Assembly (NCBI GenBank): GCA_024509875.1
Contig: JAMPIV010005812.1
Location: forward strand, 372,001 to 436,000
DNA length: 64,000 bases
Direction: 5' to 3'
DNA from: Oreohelix idahoensis
Taxonomy: Eukaryota; Mollusca; Gastropoda; Stylommatophora; Oreohelicidae
Under the pieces are notes generated by a model. The model saw only the letters and a list, made by a program, of their open reading frames with translations, had not been told where the DNA came from and did no database searches. How positions within the stretch are numbered: position 1 is the first letter of the stretch; each line of letters opens with the position of its first letter. Below, one piece after another: positions 12,158-62,109 of the stretch. A program made the translations under genes and the position numbers.

Positions 12158-13141
12158 CAACACAATAATTCCTTTGAAATGTAATGCAATCTAGGCTACT
12201 TATTCGCATGCGACTAGAGATGCCTGTAGGAACAATCTAAACAGTTTGCTCTTTACTTTGTCGTATGTCAACGAAGACGCTGCAGGGTGTAGATTTGACA
12301 ATGGGTCCAAGTTATTCCGGGATCCAGTAATAGTTTCCAGTCATTGAGGACACCCGTGTCCACTTTCTTAATAGCATAAGGACGATATCAGTTTTCGTAG
12401 TTTAACCGCCAGGCTCACCGTTATTCGACCCTTTGTAAATCGCTACGGTTGCTCTATTCATTTTCGGCTGATCTGAGGGTAATAAATTTTATAGCAAGTG
12501 TGGTCATCTGTTTTTGGAGTGTGGAGTTGGGGGGAGGGGGGTCACGATCAGTTGAATTTGTACACAAAAGGAGCAAAATTTATACCTGTGTCAAGCATTC
12601 GTGTTACTCACTGAACTTAAATAATTTTGTACAAAATGACTTCGGACCAAGTAGATTTTCAGTGATGTTGCTATCACACAAGGTCCCTAACCAAATCACA
12701 AAAGAGGAAAATCCCATCCTGTGAGGTGAGAGGCTTAAGAAAAGCCATTAATGTTACTAGGAGAGACAGAATGAGAAATGATAGCACTTCTGTATCTGAT
12801 CGAGTTACAACAAACTAGCCTTTGTGCTGGCGACAATGAGTCTTGCCAAGGATATATGAAACCTGACTTTTCCCAGTTTTGTCGGTTGAAAGAATGCGAA
12901 AAACAACGAAGAAAAAGGTGATTTGTCTTATTCAGACAAGAGACACAGAAAATAGCCAACGTTGCAGCCACACGGCCTTCGTCGAGGAAAGGAAAGAAAG
13001 TAATTTTGTCAATATTGGGGAAATTATTTCAGGAATATTTTATTTAGTTTCAACATTTATATTGGCATTTTCACTCTCTCAATGGCACCCCCCTTCTGCC
13101 TGGCACCCGAGGTAGACCGCACCCCCCTTAGTATGCCTCTG
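12158..13141. other. Right arm of the outer hAT element, no gene recognised
   Basis: This is non-coding sequence between the solo LTR's target duplication and the right TIR. Short frames occur on both strands (12449-12724, 12735-12971, 12879-13115) but none resembles a known domain. I regard them as chance. Confidence 0.6.
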
Positions 13142-13349
13142 TGCCAAGTATCAGGGGAATTAAAAATTCTCAGCAATAAGAAAATGCTAAGACTACAACT
13201 AATAACAAGCTATTGAAGGATAGAAAAACTTTTTAGCGCAGAATTTCTACAAGACAATAATATTAGAGCACTGTCTACTAAATTTTAAGAGATACGAACA
13301 ACATAGAATTCCAATATTAGAGTATTTACAAGCATTCATTTTCGTTAAA

Positions 13350-13450
13350 TTCTCCAAGGAGCATAGGCCTTCAACAAATTTATGTCAATTTCTCTTGTCT
13401 TGTGCCATCTGCTCAAGGTCAATCTCCTTGATAGAGTACTTTCTTCTGCC
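13350..13450 (-). pseudogene. 3' end fragment of a LINE (ADGTRQ family)
   Basis: Read on the minus strand it gives GAGCAGATGGCACAAGACA, a block with GTTGAAGGCCTATGCTCC, then the end. The same words occur at 43493-43590 on the plus strand and at 41600-41690 on the minus strand, where they follow the C-terminal RT sequence. It is only the terminal scrap of such an element. Confidence 0.6.
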
Positions 13451-14040
13451 CTGGATAGCTGAATTTAATTATCATTTGCCTTGGATAACTTATTCATTTT
13501 TTTTTTTAGTGTTTTTTTTTTTTTCAAGAAGTTTTTGCTGGATTTAATAGTCCAACCTTCTTAGCCGCTATTTAAGTCATCCATGGTAAGTTACAGTGTT
13601 ACTGTTCTTAGCTTACCATTCAGGCCCAGGTAAATCACGGGTGTTACTGTGGCGGGATGGATAATTGGAAGAAGTTTCCCAGAGAGTTGATGAGAAATAG
13701 TGAAAATCTGAAGTAGAGGATGGAACAGAATATTTAGGTCTCAACTTCACAGGTCCAAGTGATAGCTATCTTTAGAAAGGAAGCTGAGAAGTAGGTCATC
13801 TTCTTGTTAGATCTATCCTAAACTCTAGGGCTGTGTCTATCAATATGAGCAGCTCGTTTAAACTAACCCCCACTTACTATAATGTGTCAGAAAAAAACAT
13901 TTAATGCTCATCGAAACTTTCTCACAAAATAAACTTATCTCCAGTGTCTTATGTCTTGATGGTACATTCTGATGGAGTTTTTCTTGTCTATATTGTTATA
14001 GTTGAGCAGAATTGACATCATTGCACTCCAGGCAAACCCA

Positions 14041-14965
14041 TAGGTGCTCAGTCTCCCTCAGTATATGTCAAAGAGTGTGAATGCTAACTGTTCCTATAGC
14101 TCGCTGGTTATAACCACAACGGATGCATCCTCTCATTCGTCCATCTCTGCTGGCCTTACGTTTTATGCCAAATTCCAACAGTCTTAACCTTGATGATTCA
14201 TCTATTGTGGTGTCATTCTCTAACAGGTGATCATTAATCGTTTTCAGTATCTCTCCCTCATCCATATCCAGTGTCCCCACTGTTGGTGCTCTTGATGCTA
14301 GTCTGTCAGCTCTCTCATTACTGCGTACCTTTGCATGCCCAGGACAGTTGATCCACACCAGCTCCTGCAGATTCGAAGCTTCTATCGAGGTTTTCCACTC
14401 ATGCCTTAGCCAACCATTTTGAACCTTTCAAAGCATGCGCTGAGAATCTGACACAATGACTGCCTTTGTTACTGAAGTTTCAGTTAGCCACCTTAAGGCT
14501 GCAGTAGCTGCCTCTACCTCCATTCTCATGCTGGAAGTTGTTATCTTGTACACCCCGCTATGTTCGGCGACGATTCTGTCCTTCACCCTAGCAGAGAAGC
14601 CCCAACCTGATTTCTCACCATGGATCACAGACCCATCAGTATACACAATAGCATCATTATCCCCGGCATGATCAGTTGATTAATTTCCATTTCAGCTTTC
14701 CCATTGCCCCAAGTTCTACACTCTCTGCCAAGGCTGATGATGACTTGCTGGTAGTTAATCCAGTTCTCATCTGACATACTCCACTCTTCCCCTTTGAATA
14801 TATTTTCAACTGTGGTCACCAGCTTGATCGTTGTCTCTGCTAGTGCCAAACCCCCTATTATTCTTGCTCCCTTGATGTCAGCTATGTTTCCATGCAGGGG
14901 GTTCTTGTCTATATATCTTGATGTCTTCCTCTTGCACATGTGCTTTCAACTCTTCCTTCAAATAT
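14041..14965 (-). pseudogene. RNase H domain of a decayed LINE
   Basis: Minus-strand frames follow one another: GLALAETTIKLVTTVENIF (14939-14650), then the RNase H start YTDGSVIHGEKSGWGFSA with MEVEAATAALRWL and VIVSDSQ (14646-14428). After a frame break comes WINCPGHAKVRSNERADRLA (14358-14068). The Asp of YTDGS, the Glu of MEVEAA, the Asp of VSDSQ and the His/Asp of the last block are the usual RNase H catalytic positions. Frameshifts near 14400 and 14650 make it a pseudogene. A T-rich tract at 13497-13524 may mark its poly(A) end, though that tract also resembles the start of the MITE at 18666. Confidence 0.82.
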
Positions 14966-15861
14966 GGTTTTCAGCAAGGTGTTATGTCTTTTTATGCCCA
15001 AAAATGAACGTACTAAAGATGCTTATGACAGATGCAGCAGTAGTGGTTGAGAACAGAAATATAGATAAGAGAAATAAGACCGTTTCACAAACATACCTAC
15101 ACTACTTGTTGTTGTTGTTGTCGATATCCCATAGCTGCTGAGCATGTCTACTCTTGGCAGACCTACACTACTTAATACACATTCTCTGCATGGCCCATGA
15201 ACAAATCAAACACATGACAATAATATTTATCATACTGTATACACAAATTTTAATAATTTTTTGTTTGTTTCCTAAAAACTTATATTAGTAATTATAAACA
15301 AAAATTAAAAGATAACTATCACTCAAACTAAGGTACATATTTTATGTATAAAGAATATATACACAAGACAGACCTTAGTACAATATCAATGTTGTAACAA
15401 CAACAAAATAGTAAAAGTGATACAATTTATGGTTTGGTTATTTATTATACAAGTACTTCTACTGAACAGATGTAGTGCATTAAAAGTACAGATATCTACA
15501 ACTTTACAAGAAAGAAAGTAAGAGTATGCTGGTAACCATAACTACAAACGATACCACAAAACATTTTTATGAAAATAAAGTCACTAATATTACACGTATT
15601 TCGGCCAGAATGATCTTAAAAAAAAAAAAAAAAGTGAAACAAAAGTTATTTTTCACAATGTAAATGACTACACCACCAGAAGAATTTCTGATATTCAGTT
15701 GATATTCATCAAGCAAACTCGCTGTTGTGACGATATTCAGTTTATATTTAACAATGTGCTTTCCGCTATGACAATATCTACTGATGTCATTTGCTCAGAT
15801 ATGAATAATCTTTGAAGTACACTACTGTATTTGAAATTAATTATGCTCTTAACTGACCTAA
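14966..15861. other. AT-rich sequence with a LINE-tail scrap
   Basis: Mostly featureless. At 15105-15170 a TTGTTGTTGTTG run and CGATATCCCATAGCTGCTGA match, in reverse, the LINE tail at 62165-62225 (CAGCAGCTATGGGATATCG followed by ACAACAACG). A fragment of that element's 3' end therefore lies here on the minus strand. I see no gene in the rest. Confidence 0.55.
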
Positions 15862-15929
15862 TTAATTAACTTTGTTCCTGGGGGATCTCCTGATGAGACC
15901 AACTAAAAATAGTGTTACTGCTCCCTCAA

Positions 15930-16085
15930 ACATGTTTAAATATGATATGTGGCTGTGCATGGGGGCTGGCAACCTGACCACGTAGAACAATTTGCTACAG
16001 GAACCACCAGCACATGAATACGTGTAAGGGACCAGCAGCAGTGGTGGCTCCATGCTCTATGGGGATAAACAAAAGTGAAATAATG
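15930..16085 (-). repeat. Dispersed SINE-like repeat, 'GGCTCCATGC' family
   Basis: The segment from GTGGCTGTGCATGGGGGCTGGCAACC to GTGGTGGCTCCATGCTC recurs in this window. Minus-strand copies lie near 17735-17840, 24500-24645 and 60545-60715. Plus-strand copies lie near 36090-36200, 43150-43335, 58245-58500 and 60905-61095. All share a core: CTCCTGCAGC, TGGTTTCTGTA, and a TTTGACATGATG-like end. It is about 180 bp with no frame. I cannot find target duplications by eye because the copies are old. Confidence 0.6.
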
Positions 16086-16723
16086 GATGATTCACTTAAT
16101 TATTCACATTTTCTTAATTATAAGCACTGTATGAAATTAACTGCTGCTTCGCACTGGCAAAGCTGAAACAAAAATATAAAGTTCAATCAAATTTCCTGAT
16201 GAACTTGCAACTTTAAATATGATTTTTTCACAAAAGGTGGGAAAATCCTGCTGTATGAATAATGACGGTAGTTATTGTAGAGCACAAAATAAACCCCAGA
16301 AATTTATAGAGGTACAGGCTAAAACAACAAAGAAGGCCAACAATGTCTGTCAATAAAACATTTCTTAGTCATGAACAATGGTATTCCATGATTTTCTTGT
16401 ACAGTTTTACAAATGGTTTGATAAAAATATTTTCTATATACTAAAAATAGAATCCTGTTACTTATAGCTAAATAAAAGTGTGAAAGTAAAATGAAACGTG
16501 TATTAAAACAAAGTCCACATTAATTAAAAGCAAAGTCGATAACTGAAAGGAATAGTTCTTTTCTGGAGGCGAGTCTCTTGCCTTGTTGTCACTGTTCCAA
16601 TGAAATAAAATACATGTAATTTTAAACTATAAAACTCCAGCAAGTGAAAGAAGAAAAGAAGAAACTCTACATTATTACAATTTCCAGGACATGATGGCAT
16701 ACGCTGATTGTCTCAATTATATT
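16086..16723. other. AT-rich sequence without a recognised feature
   Basis: Non-coding on both strands. It has no repeat family I recognise and no long frame. Confidence 0.5.
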
Positions 16724-16735
16724 TAGATATGGAAG

Positions 16736-17232
16736 AGTTGGCTACCCGAAGAGCAGAAGCTGGGAGACTTTTTCAAGCCATAAATCGAGGATTCCTCAGT
16801 AAATGTGAAGGCAAGAAGATGAAGATTGCTGTATACCGCTCCACTCCAGTCTTTACCTATGGATGCGAGTCATGGGCAATGACTACAACTCACAAAAGCC
16901 AGATCCAAACCTCAGAAATGAGGTATCTAAGGTGGTTGAAGCAACCAGACGATACATCATGACCTCAAAACCCAGCCCTTGCAGACCCAAGTAGAACAGT
17001 ACCAACTACGATGGTTTGGCCATGTCTGCAGAATGGGAGAAAATCGGCTACTATGACAATTATGGGAAACTATGAGCCAGGGATCCAGATCTCCAGGACA
17101 ACATTAGACAATCTCCGAAGGACCAAGGACTAGATTGGAACCAGGCCGGGAGGAAGACAGCCGATATGATAGTATGGCTCTCTCTCTGGCAAACCTCTAC
17201 ACCCCAGGGTAGAAGAGGAACGACTAAGTAAG
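16736..17232 (+). mobile_element. 5'-truncated copy of the LINE at 1-1207
   Basis: A 497-bp insertion with the exact 12-bp duplication TAGATATGGAAG (16724-16735 and 17233-17244). Its translation follows the last third of the 1-1197 protein: LATRRAEAGRLFQAINRGFL, YGCESWAMTTTHKSQIQ, then LRWFGHVCRMGE in another frame. Small deletions relative to the full frame (for example near 16940 and 17060) break it. It ends CTAAGTAAG like the long copy, confirming the family's 3' terminus. Confidence 0.9.
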
Positions 17233-17398
17233 TAGATATGGAAGGGGAAGAAAAAAAGGTAAAAAGTGCTGCTATACTGAAGTCACTGGCGTGTAGCTCC
17301 TGGGGATGGGGGGTTTGTCCGATGAGACAAAGAAATAATAGGCACACTGCTGCACAGATCTGTGTAACGATATATACAATATAGGATATATACCACAT

Positions 17399-17735
17399 GA
17401 CATGAAGACATCAGTCTTTATAACATTGCCCAAAAAACCTAACACAACAGAATGTTCAGACTTCATAACAATCAGCTTGATGAGTCTTGCAATTAAAATA
17501 CTGCTCAAAATCATACAGAAGAGAATAAAAAAGTAAAGTAAAGTAGCAAAATCCAAGAAGAGCAGTTTAGTTTTAGACGGAACAAGAAAAGCAATATTTT
17601 GCCTAATAATTTTAGCAGAAAATATATACAGAGGTCCAAAAAAAAGTAGGTACATGCGCTTCATTGACTATAAGAAGGCTTTTGACATCAGAGTCCGTCA
17701 CAAGAAAATAAATGAACAATTTACTACAGAAATGA
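17399..17735 (+). pseudogene. Degenerate LINE reverse transcriptase fragment
   Basis: From MKTSVFITLPKKPNTTECSD the frame continues ISLMSLAIKILLKIIQKRI, the finger region of a non-LTR RT. After frame changes it reads ILAENIYRGPKKSRYMRFID and YKKAFD, the first catalytic motif. Stops and shifts near 17535 and 17690 break it. A SINE-like repeat (17735-17840) follows directly. Confidence 0.75.
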
Positions 17736-17840
17736 CAACTGCAAGAGTACATGAGTGCTTGCATGCAGGCTTCATGCAAGAGGACCAGCAGCAATGGTAA
17801 CTCCCATGCTCCACAAGGAACAAAATGATAATGGTGATAT

Positions 17841-18661
17841 TGAAATGAAGATATAAAAGTTGATTCCTCTCATAGAAAAGTTGAATGTCTGTTCTGGGAT
17901 TATGGATAAATATGTGACAAAAGTTCAGCTATTTCAATCCAATAGGCACCACTACCTTTCGATGTCAGTATGTATGTACCAGTGGTATGGGTTATACTTT
18001 AAATAAAATTAAATTACTTTTAAAATGTCTGAGATATCAAATAAACATTCAGTTTATAATCCAGGACTGCTGCATGCAATGAGTGGAAAAAAAATAAATA
18101 TGCACATAAGAAGAACTGACCGTTACATAAATAAATATATGAGTTGGATGGAAGAGCAGGATGAGGTTGTTGCATATGTCATAAGTACTATAAATGAAAT
18201 GGTAATCCTCTCATCTATCATAAAACCTTCTTGGTTCAACAACAAATTTAAAAAAAAAATCATCTGCAGTATAGAAAGTTTGTTAAACAAACAACGGACC
18301 ATGCACTAAATTAACTACACTTGCAATCAATTAACCCATTGTAACAGAAGAGCTACAGTGTACAAACTTGCCAGTTAGGATGGTGACAACAATGAGAAAG
18401 ATCACATTCAAATTGGATAGATTATATCTTAAATAGTTTATACCAATAACTTCAACCTCACAGAACAACTTGTGCATATTCTGTAGCAACACTTTAGAAA
18501 GTCCATTTTTAACCAAAAAAAAAAAAACAACATTTATTTAGTGTAGAAAACAATCAACGAATGCCTGCACTGAAAAATGAGAATGACGGCCAAAGTAAAA
18601 TAAATCCACCCTTCATGCTCTTTGTTAATGCAGAACTACAAAAAAAAATATATATATATCA
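17841..18661. other. AT-rich non-coding sequence
   Basis: No frame above about 95 codons and no recognisable domain. One plus-strand frame (18025-18309) is Lys/Ile/Asn rich, as expected from base composition. I see no RNA gene. Confidence 0.5.
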
Positions 18662-18665
18662 TTAA

Positions 18666-18990
18666 CTTTTTTTTTTTTCAAGGAGTTTCTAGGCTTTACG
18701 TGGCCATAAAAGTGGATACAGATTTTTTTTTTAAAAGGGGGTCACAAGTTAAAATAACCAGTAAACATATACATTTATGAAACAAAATATATATTATAAT
18801 ATTTATAGAAAATAGTTGTAAACTGTAGAATTTATTGAAATCTTTTAAGTCTTATATGTAACAAATCAGTTTGTTTTATATCATATAAAGTGCAGACATG
18901 AGAAATCTGACTGTAACCCAATAGACGTACCAGGCGGCCTGTGGAAGAATGATGTATTATAACACTCCATGTGGCTTGTGGGGTAAAAAA
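18666..18990. mobile_element. Degraded copy of the TTAA-flanked MITE at 40974-41511
   Basis: It starts after TTAA (18662-18665) with CTTTTTT...CAAGGAGTTTCTAGG, which lines up with the MITE's CTCTTTCTGTCCCAAGG end. The later parts GTTTTATATCATATAAAGTGCAG and ATGAGAAATCTGACT line up with 41385-41425. The internal 60-bp repeats of the other copy are largely missing. The right TTAA is lost in an A run. Confidence 0.6.
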
Positions 18991-19200
18991 AATGGTAGTC
19001 CCATAGCAGATACTACCATAAGGGAGTGAAGTGTTAAAGACTTAACTTTACCAGGTCCGGCTTTGAGAAGTGTGTTGACCAGTTCCCTTCCTCGCTGCCT
19101 TTGCCTTCCCTAACTCAAAAGCAGAGTCAGGTACCCATTTATAGCTGAGCAGACTGAAGCATGACACCACCGTAATTTGATTCTGGTACCTTTGCCACGA
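18985..19200 (-). repeat. SINE body, minus-strand copy
   Basis: On the minus strand it reads GGGTACCTGACTCTGCTTTT, GAGTTAGGGAAGGCAAAGGC, then TTTAACACTTCACTCC and ATAGTATCTGCTATGGGACT-like sequence. The same body follows a tRNA-like head at 36604-36870 and recurs without its head at 61605-61765 (minus strand). Confidence 0.65.
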
Positions 19201-22127
19201 GAGGCCAGCTCGAAGGGTAGAAAAAGTTAAAATGTTGAGGGTGCTAACAAATGCAAGCACAGACAAAGAAAACAAACAGAGCCAAGGTGTTGCCCAAGAA
19301 ATGGAGCATGGAAATTAAGGCAACACAGAAAAGAACCTAACAGAACTGCAAATTGCAAGCTGGTGGGAAAAAAACCATCAAGGCAAAAAAAAACGAACAG
19401 TGTGTATTACAAATCATTTCTTCAAACTGCAGCATGTGTTGTGTCAGTGCACACATGCTTTCGCTATCTAGGTCGAGTCTGTATCATGTTTTTGTTTTTA
19501 TCACCACAGATGCCTAAATAAGCCTATCTCATACCAGTTGGTAGTCTTTACCGCCAGAAAATTTACAATTATCCCCCACTAGAATAATTTATCACAGTTG
19601 TCGACCACCGCATTAGGCGCAGAAGAATGAAGACGCTTGTTTATGGTGACAACACTCATGCTGGGTCTGATCAATATAAACACTCCCTCATATTGACATT
19701 AAATCAAACCAATAAAAAGTGCATATATACGGGCACATCTAATCTATGGTCTATATAAAATAAAAGCAAGCGAAACAAGATTTATTAAGCTACTTACTGA
19801 TACAATATGTTGATATTTACAGTACTGGAGTTTGCAGCTAAGAACACTTTATTACAAGTGTTTTTAAATGAACTGTGTTAGGACTTTTCCCCTGCTTCAC
19901 ATGAAATGACAGATTATCTACAGAAGCTAGTACAGAGTTGGTTGTCTTTTATATTTGATTTGTTGAGATATTAGTCTCACTTAAAATGTTTTTTTTTATA
20001 ATTATCCAAAACAAAATGTGGACAAGATTTTTCTGCATAATGACCTCTTTCAGTACATCCTCATTCCCACTTGTCTATGGTATTCTTCTGTAATACATCA
20101 TCTCTGCCACCTCCAGGGTTCTTCTTGCTTGTGTGTGTCCACAATATGCTGATGTGTGATAGGATCCGCAGTATATAAGTCTGAAAAACTCTTATTTCTT
20201 GTCTTGCCAACAGTGTTCATGCTTTCAGATATTAAAAAGCAATGCAAAAGCAGGGACAGTCCAAGATGGAACAGCACAGAAGTGTAGATAGTTAATAATA
20301 TTTCCTTCTCTAAAGTCTTGAAAATTGATAACCCATGATAATTTGTTAAAACAAGTGTGATATCCTACCAACAAAGGAAAAAAAAACAGGTGAACAAGTT
20401 CTTGTCTTTATTACTGCAGCTGAAGGTTGCAGACGCATTTGCTCATATGAAATAAAACTACGAAAGTAGGACATGTGGACAAAAAAAATAATGTCTAAAG
20501 CATGTGTGTTCTCTGAAGAGCCAAGATCTAGGAAAACCAGTATATTGGTTCCTGCATGTTTGCAGGGAATGGGTTACCCCATTTAATTACAGTTCAAATT
20601 CATATCTCAGCATCTGCCAACTACAACTGTCCCATAGATAAAATATATGAAATGCTCAAGATGGATTCATTTCCTGATGTTTTGTTTCGTGTTGCTGATT
20701 AATCACTTTCATAAATTATTCTTGGTTCAATTTCTGCTGACATGATTATCTTGATTGCCAAATTATATTTGTTTCAGAATTTAACATTTAACTAGTTTAC
20801 AGCCACATACATCCTATAAAGAACTCGATCAAATGTATGAACACTTCAAGCTCACAAAATGTTGCAAGAAATAAAATAATTCTGTCAGTGATGTGTAGCA
20901 AAGGTAAGATAACAGAAACAGAATGCTGCAAATCAAAAAACAACAACTCAACAATAGTTTTTCAGTAAAGACACAGTAAGAATTTTCTCACACTGACATT
21001 AACAGTGGGAACTTTAAACTTATGTGACAAAGATAAACAGTTTATTAAGAGATAACATCTCTAATAACATTAATTATTTAAATTTTGTGCTTATTTTTTA
21101 TATTAATGAACCCATTTAGTGAAATCTGAAATATATATAAATTCTCGGTAAAAATCACACTATGAGAAGCAAGATGCGACAAGAAGGATAACAACAAAAC
21201 TTCATGTACTGAACAATACAAAACGGTTCATATAGTGGATAAACATGGACATAAAAAACTCACACAAGGAGCAAAGACATTACATTCATAAAGCATGCAA
21301 AGAGGGACAGATTTGAACATTACAAATTATATCACGGGTGTTTTTGTTTTTTTGGGTCATAATTTTGACAAACGGCTCAATTGTTATACCCTTAAACTCT
21401 TTGAAATAACAAAGAAGTGATGATTCTGTTAAGTGTAGTGTGATACAGCAGTGATCCAAAGGATAAAACTAAAATGTGAAGAAAAGATGGAAAGTGGGAG
21501 TCTATGTAAATGAATATCAAACGTCGAACTAATTCGGTGAGGATTATTAAAGCTATCATAAGCAAAGTGTGTTTAACAGACCGTATTGAATTAAACACTA
21601 CTAGATTATAAGTTTACTTGAACTCTCATTGCTGTAATAGTATTGTATAAATGATACACAAGAATACGCTTGACCCAGTTAATTGTACAGAGCTTGAAAA
21701 ATGGACAGACTAAATAAATTATTAATGTATTTTGGTATGCAAACATGACGTGATTTCCCACTAAGTTTTTACTATATTTATTAAACTGATTTCTTAACTG
21801 ACCACTGGTCTGTTACAACTTTTATCATGCTAAGAAGCCACTATAAATAAATGGTACAAGAGTTTAAAAAATTCAGATGGAGGAAGGACAACATGGAAAC
21901 AGGATTTGAATAAATCACGATAGAAGGAAATGACATTGGGCTGAATATAGCGGAAGAAGAGAGTAGGTACTGGGAAGTTACAAGCACATGATGCAATGGG
22001 AAATGGAAGGTCAGTGGACTGATTAACATTCTATTTCCCCATCTTTATCCTTCCCACTTTTATGCTTCACCAATTCTTAATCTTTCATCGAGATGTTTTT
22101 TTTTCCCCATCTTCCTACTCCTCTTTA
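19201..22127. other. AT-rich sequence, possibly distal 3' UTR or intergenic
   Basis: Almost 3 kb of A/T-rich sequence with many poly-A and poly-T runs, no frame with a domain, and no TIR or target duplication that I could find. Part of it could be the phosphatase 3' untranslated region, since the stop codon is at 25404 and many AATAAA words occur on the minus strand. No cleavage site can be assigned. Confidence 0.45.
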
Positions 22128-22260
22128 GACAATTCATTTGGCAGAGTGGTTGCAGTGCTTGCCTCTCTTGGCAAAGTTACTAGGTTTGAGACCTTGTAGC
22201 ACCATGAGAGTGGTGACTAAAAGCATTGCCAACTTCGACATATTCTCAAGCAACTTATTT
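22128..22260 (+). repeat. tRNA-derived SINE head
   Basis: TTTGGCAGAGTGGTTGCAGT has a Pol III A-box-like core, and about 45 bp later TAGGTTTGAGACCTTG has a degenerate B box. The layout matches the SINE head at 36604. It is too degenerate for a functional tRNA: no cloverleaf with a proper acceptor stem can be drawn. Confidence 0.55.
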
Positions 22261-24495
22261 ATTTCCCTTTGTTTTCCCCTTCCCATATAAAAATGCAAGA
22301 ATAACTGAAAAAAATGGACACAATGTGGTATTTTTTTTACTGCTTATTTTAAAAAAATAGTCTAAAAATGTGCTAGTATAATTTTATAATTTCAGTCTTC
22401 ACTCCAAATCTCAACCCATGATGCAGTTTCAACAAAATAACATAAGGACCAACTGTGTGTGGGGAGAGGGGGAAAGAACCATGCATGCAGAGGTAGCACA
22501 TGCATAGAAATATACACAAGACACTCTCAGTATATACATTTCCAGGTAAATGAACCACAAAGGCCTATATTCACTTCAAAGGCTCGAACAGCTACCTACT
22601 TCAACACTGAAAATAATTTATTGCTGTAAGTTTATGGAACTATAAATATAATGACAACATGTTTACTATGTCCAGAAGTGTTAATGATGCCCTTAAAAAT
22701 ATCACTACAGTACAGGGACTGGCAGAAAGAATTAACCACGCTAAAAAATAGTGCCCTTACCACGCACATGGCAGAAGCTATGCTACTGTGGATCACTTCA
22801 TTGCCTGGCACAATTCAAAGCACTGCAGCAATAATCAATCTCTGGTCGAATACAGATAGCAGCAGTGATTTTGCTAAAACATGCATTTTGCTGCTGCTAA
22901 ACACTTCTTTAAGAGACACTGCAAGTTAGAAAGAAATAAAATGTGCAAAACTGCAAGATGATCAGAAAGTAGGTAAATCAGTTTAGATTGTTGGTTAATA
23001 CAGGACCCAGAATTTCTTATCTTGCATTTTTTTTGCTAATATTTTATGGCTAAAAAAAATAAAACAGTAGAATAAAAATAAAAATTCAGGACAGAGAGAA
23101 AAGATGACCAGGCAGCATTTGACAGACAATGTCAGCTTTGCGGTTAATGTGGATTCATCTCAGACAGGAATTATTCCAATTTTAAGAAAAGCTCTACTTT
23201 CTAGAAATTAGAAACCATAATTCATTAGGTCTTCTGTGTTATAAGTATAAATTTTATAATCCACGGTGAAGGCAGAATGACGAGAAACTCTCTGTGAACT
23301 GTGTTGTTTTTGTTTAAAAGTCAAATTATGAATAAAATGGTATGTTTAAAAATCTTTACAAGGTTAGTTCCCAATTACAATTTGTGTTCCTCATTAGAGA
23401 TAACATGTAAATAATAACAATCAATATAAAATATTATACAATTTTTAAAAACCTTCAACTATTAGATGCAAAAATGTCATATTAGAGTGCCCATGATTTT
23501 CATTAATGCTCCAAATTCAATCATCCAATTCCAATGAAATCTTTTTAACAAATAACAATCTATTCTCTGAAAGACAATAAATACAATGCATCGAGTAGTA
23601 AGGAGAACAAAGGACATAATGGCACACAGAAACATTAATATGCATGTTTTGTAACAGTGACTCTACACCAAACTTCCAGTGAACCTGTAAACAAAAATCA
23701 CAAGTCTGCTGTCACAGAGGTAGCAGCCATTGATTCATAAACGCTGTCAGAACTTCTGAACCTCATTATTAATGATTCAGTAACTCATTCTCTTGCCCCA
23801 TCCCAGCTCCAAGAGTAAATTTATTAGGTCCTACCCCACTAATCTCTTGTTTATTCTAACGTTTCACCAATGATGATCATATCATAAGTCAGAGTCCTGC
23901 CTGGCAAGTCAATATGACATTTAAATACACAGGTCAATACAGTATTTTTTTTAAAAGTGACATATTTTTTTAAAAGTCCACTTTCATATAGAACTTTGGA
24001 AGGTGATTTCCACATCAAGGAAAAATTATGAAGCCTCTATCATGACAACATAAATTCACATTACTGTTAAAAAAAAAAAAACTACTCTGCAGTGTGACAA
24101 TTTAAATCATCATCATCTTCCATGTTTGTTCTTATATGACCAAATCTAATCTCTCTCAAGGCAATCTGTCTGAAACCTCACTCAATGCCACAAAGTTTCT
24201 ACCTCAAAAGGGCCTGTAAGGACCACATTATCAGTCTGCTCTTACTGTGGAACTCTCACTTCTTGAGGACATGTTCTTCTCATTGCTTTTCTTCCCCACA
24301 TGAGCACTGAAGTCCAATTATTACCTTCCTGAATCAGATGGTCTAGATTAAAAGAGGCCACAGCCAGACAACTGACGGAGAAACACACAGATATTCAATG
24401 AATCAGACCAGATAACATGGCGCATAATAGTAGAATAGAGGTTGAAAGTGAATTCACCATTTTATACTGAATTTGTAGTAAAAAGTATATAGACT
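22261..24495. other. AT-rich non-coding sequence
   Basis: No coding frame above about 92 codons and no recognisable element apart from small A runs. It lies downstream of the phosphatase stop codon on that gene's strand and may include its 3' UTR. Confidence 0.45.
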
Positions 24496-24654
24496 AATAT
24501 GAGGCTGTTCACGGGGCAGGCAACCTCTACGTGTCAAACAAATTCCACTGCTGCAAGATCATGTGACTGTTTGGTGCAGGCTTCCTGCTAGGGGACCAAC
24601 TGCAGTGGTGGCTCCATACGAGCACAAAGGAACATGATGATGATGGAAGTATAC

Positions 24655-24995
24655 TGAATTTGTAGACTATGAAAAAGAATTCAAGTTTAGAAAGAAAATT
24701 ACTTTGGAAAGTAATGAGGTACTAAGTAAAATCATTAATCTAGTAAGGAAAGCATCATGATATGAGACGAAGAAATCTTCATAAAGGACAACTTACAGAA
24801 CCCTTTTTGAGATAATAATTGAAGTACAGCAGGGATGCCTCCAGTCCAAATTTCTCTTCCTACTGGCTACTGACTGGATTATGAAAACATCAACCGACAG
24901 AAATGGATGAGTCGCAGCTTGATGATCTAGACTTTGCTAGTTACCTTGTCCTTCTGTATCAGAACTCAATGAAGCTGTCAACAAACTAATGCTGA
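24655..24995 (+). pseudogene. Degenerate LINE reverse transcriptase fragment (palm region)
   Basis: It translates as FVDYEKEF, then NEVLSKIINLVRKAS, and in a second stretch VQQGCLQSKFLFLLATDWIM followed by LDDLDFAS. These are the FxDxxKAFD, RQGCxxSPxLF and DDLDFADD landmarks of a non-LTR RT, with the second Asp of the catalytic pair lost and several stops. The fragments at 38046-38260 probably belong to the same family's C-terminus. Confidence 0.72.
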
Positions 24996-25403
24996 CTCCT
25001 GCTTTCTTTAAGTATATTCAAGTTGATGGCTGAGGTGTTCAAAGATAAAAAGAACGAAGATATGGTTATGATACATTTTAAAATGTCTACCACAAAACGA
25101 CAATGCAGTGTGCATACGAAAACAATGACTAACCACACAACGCTTGATGGTATAAGCTGTAGATAAAAGAAAGAACAACTTTCCATCAAGCTGACAGCTT
25201 CTAATAATCCTCATGATAGTTAAGAAATTCTAAGACTTTCATGTGATATCAATATAAAATAATCTGATAAATGAGAGATTTGCCATATCACGTACCTTCA
25301 AAACTACGTTTATGATGTCTATATAATGCAGGCATGTATTAAATATTACTTCTGTGTAGTGCGACAGACTCACAACAAAAGGCACTTAAATACACTGCAT
25401 TGG

Positions 25404-62085
<36,682 letters not shown>

Positions 62086-62109
62086 CTGAGAATTCAATGA
62101 GAAATTATT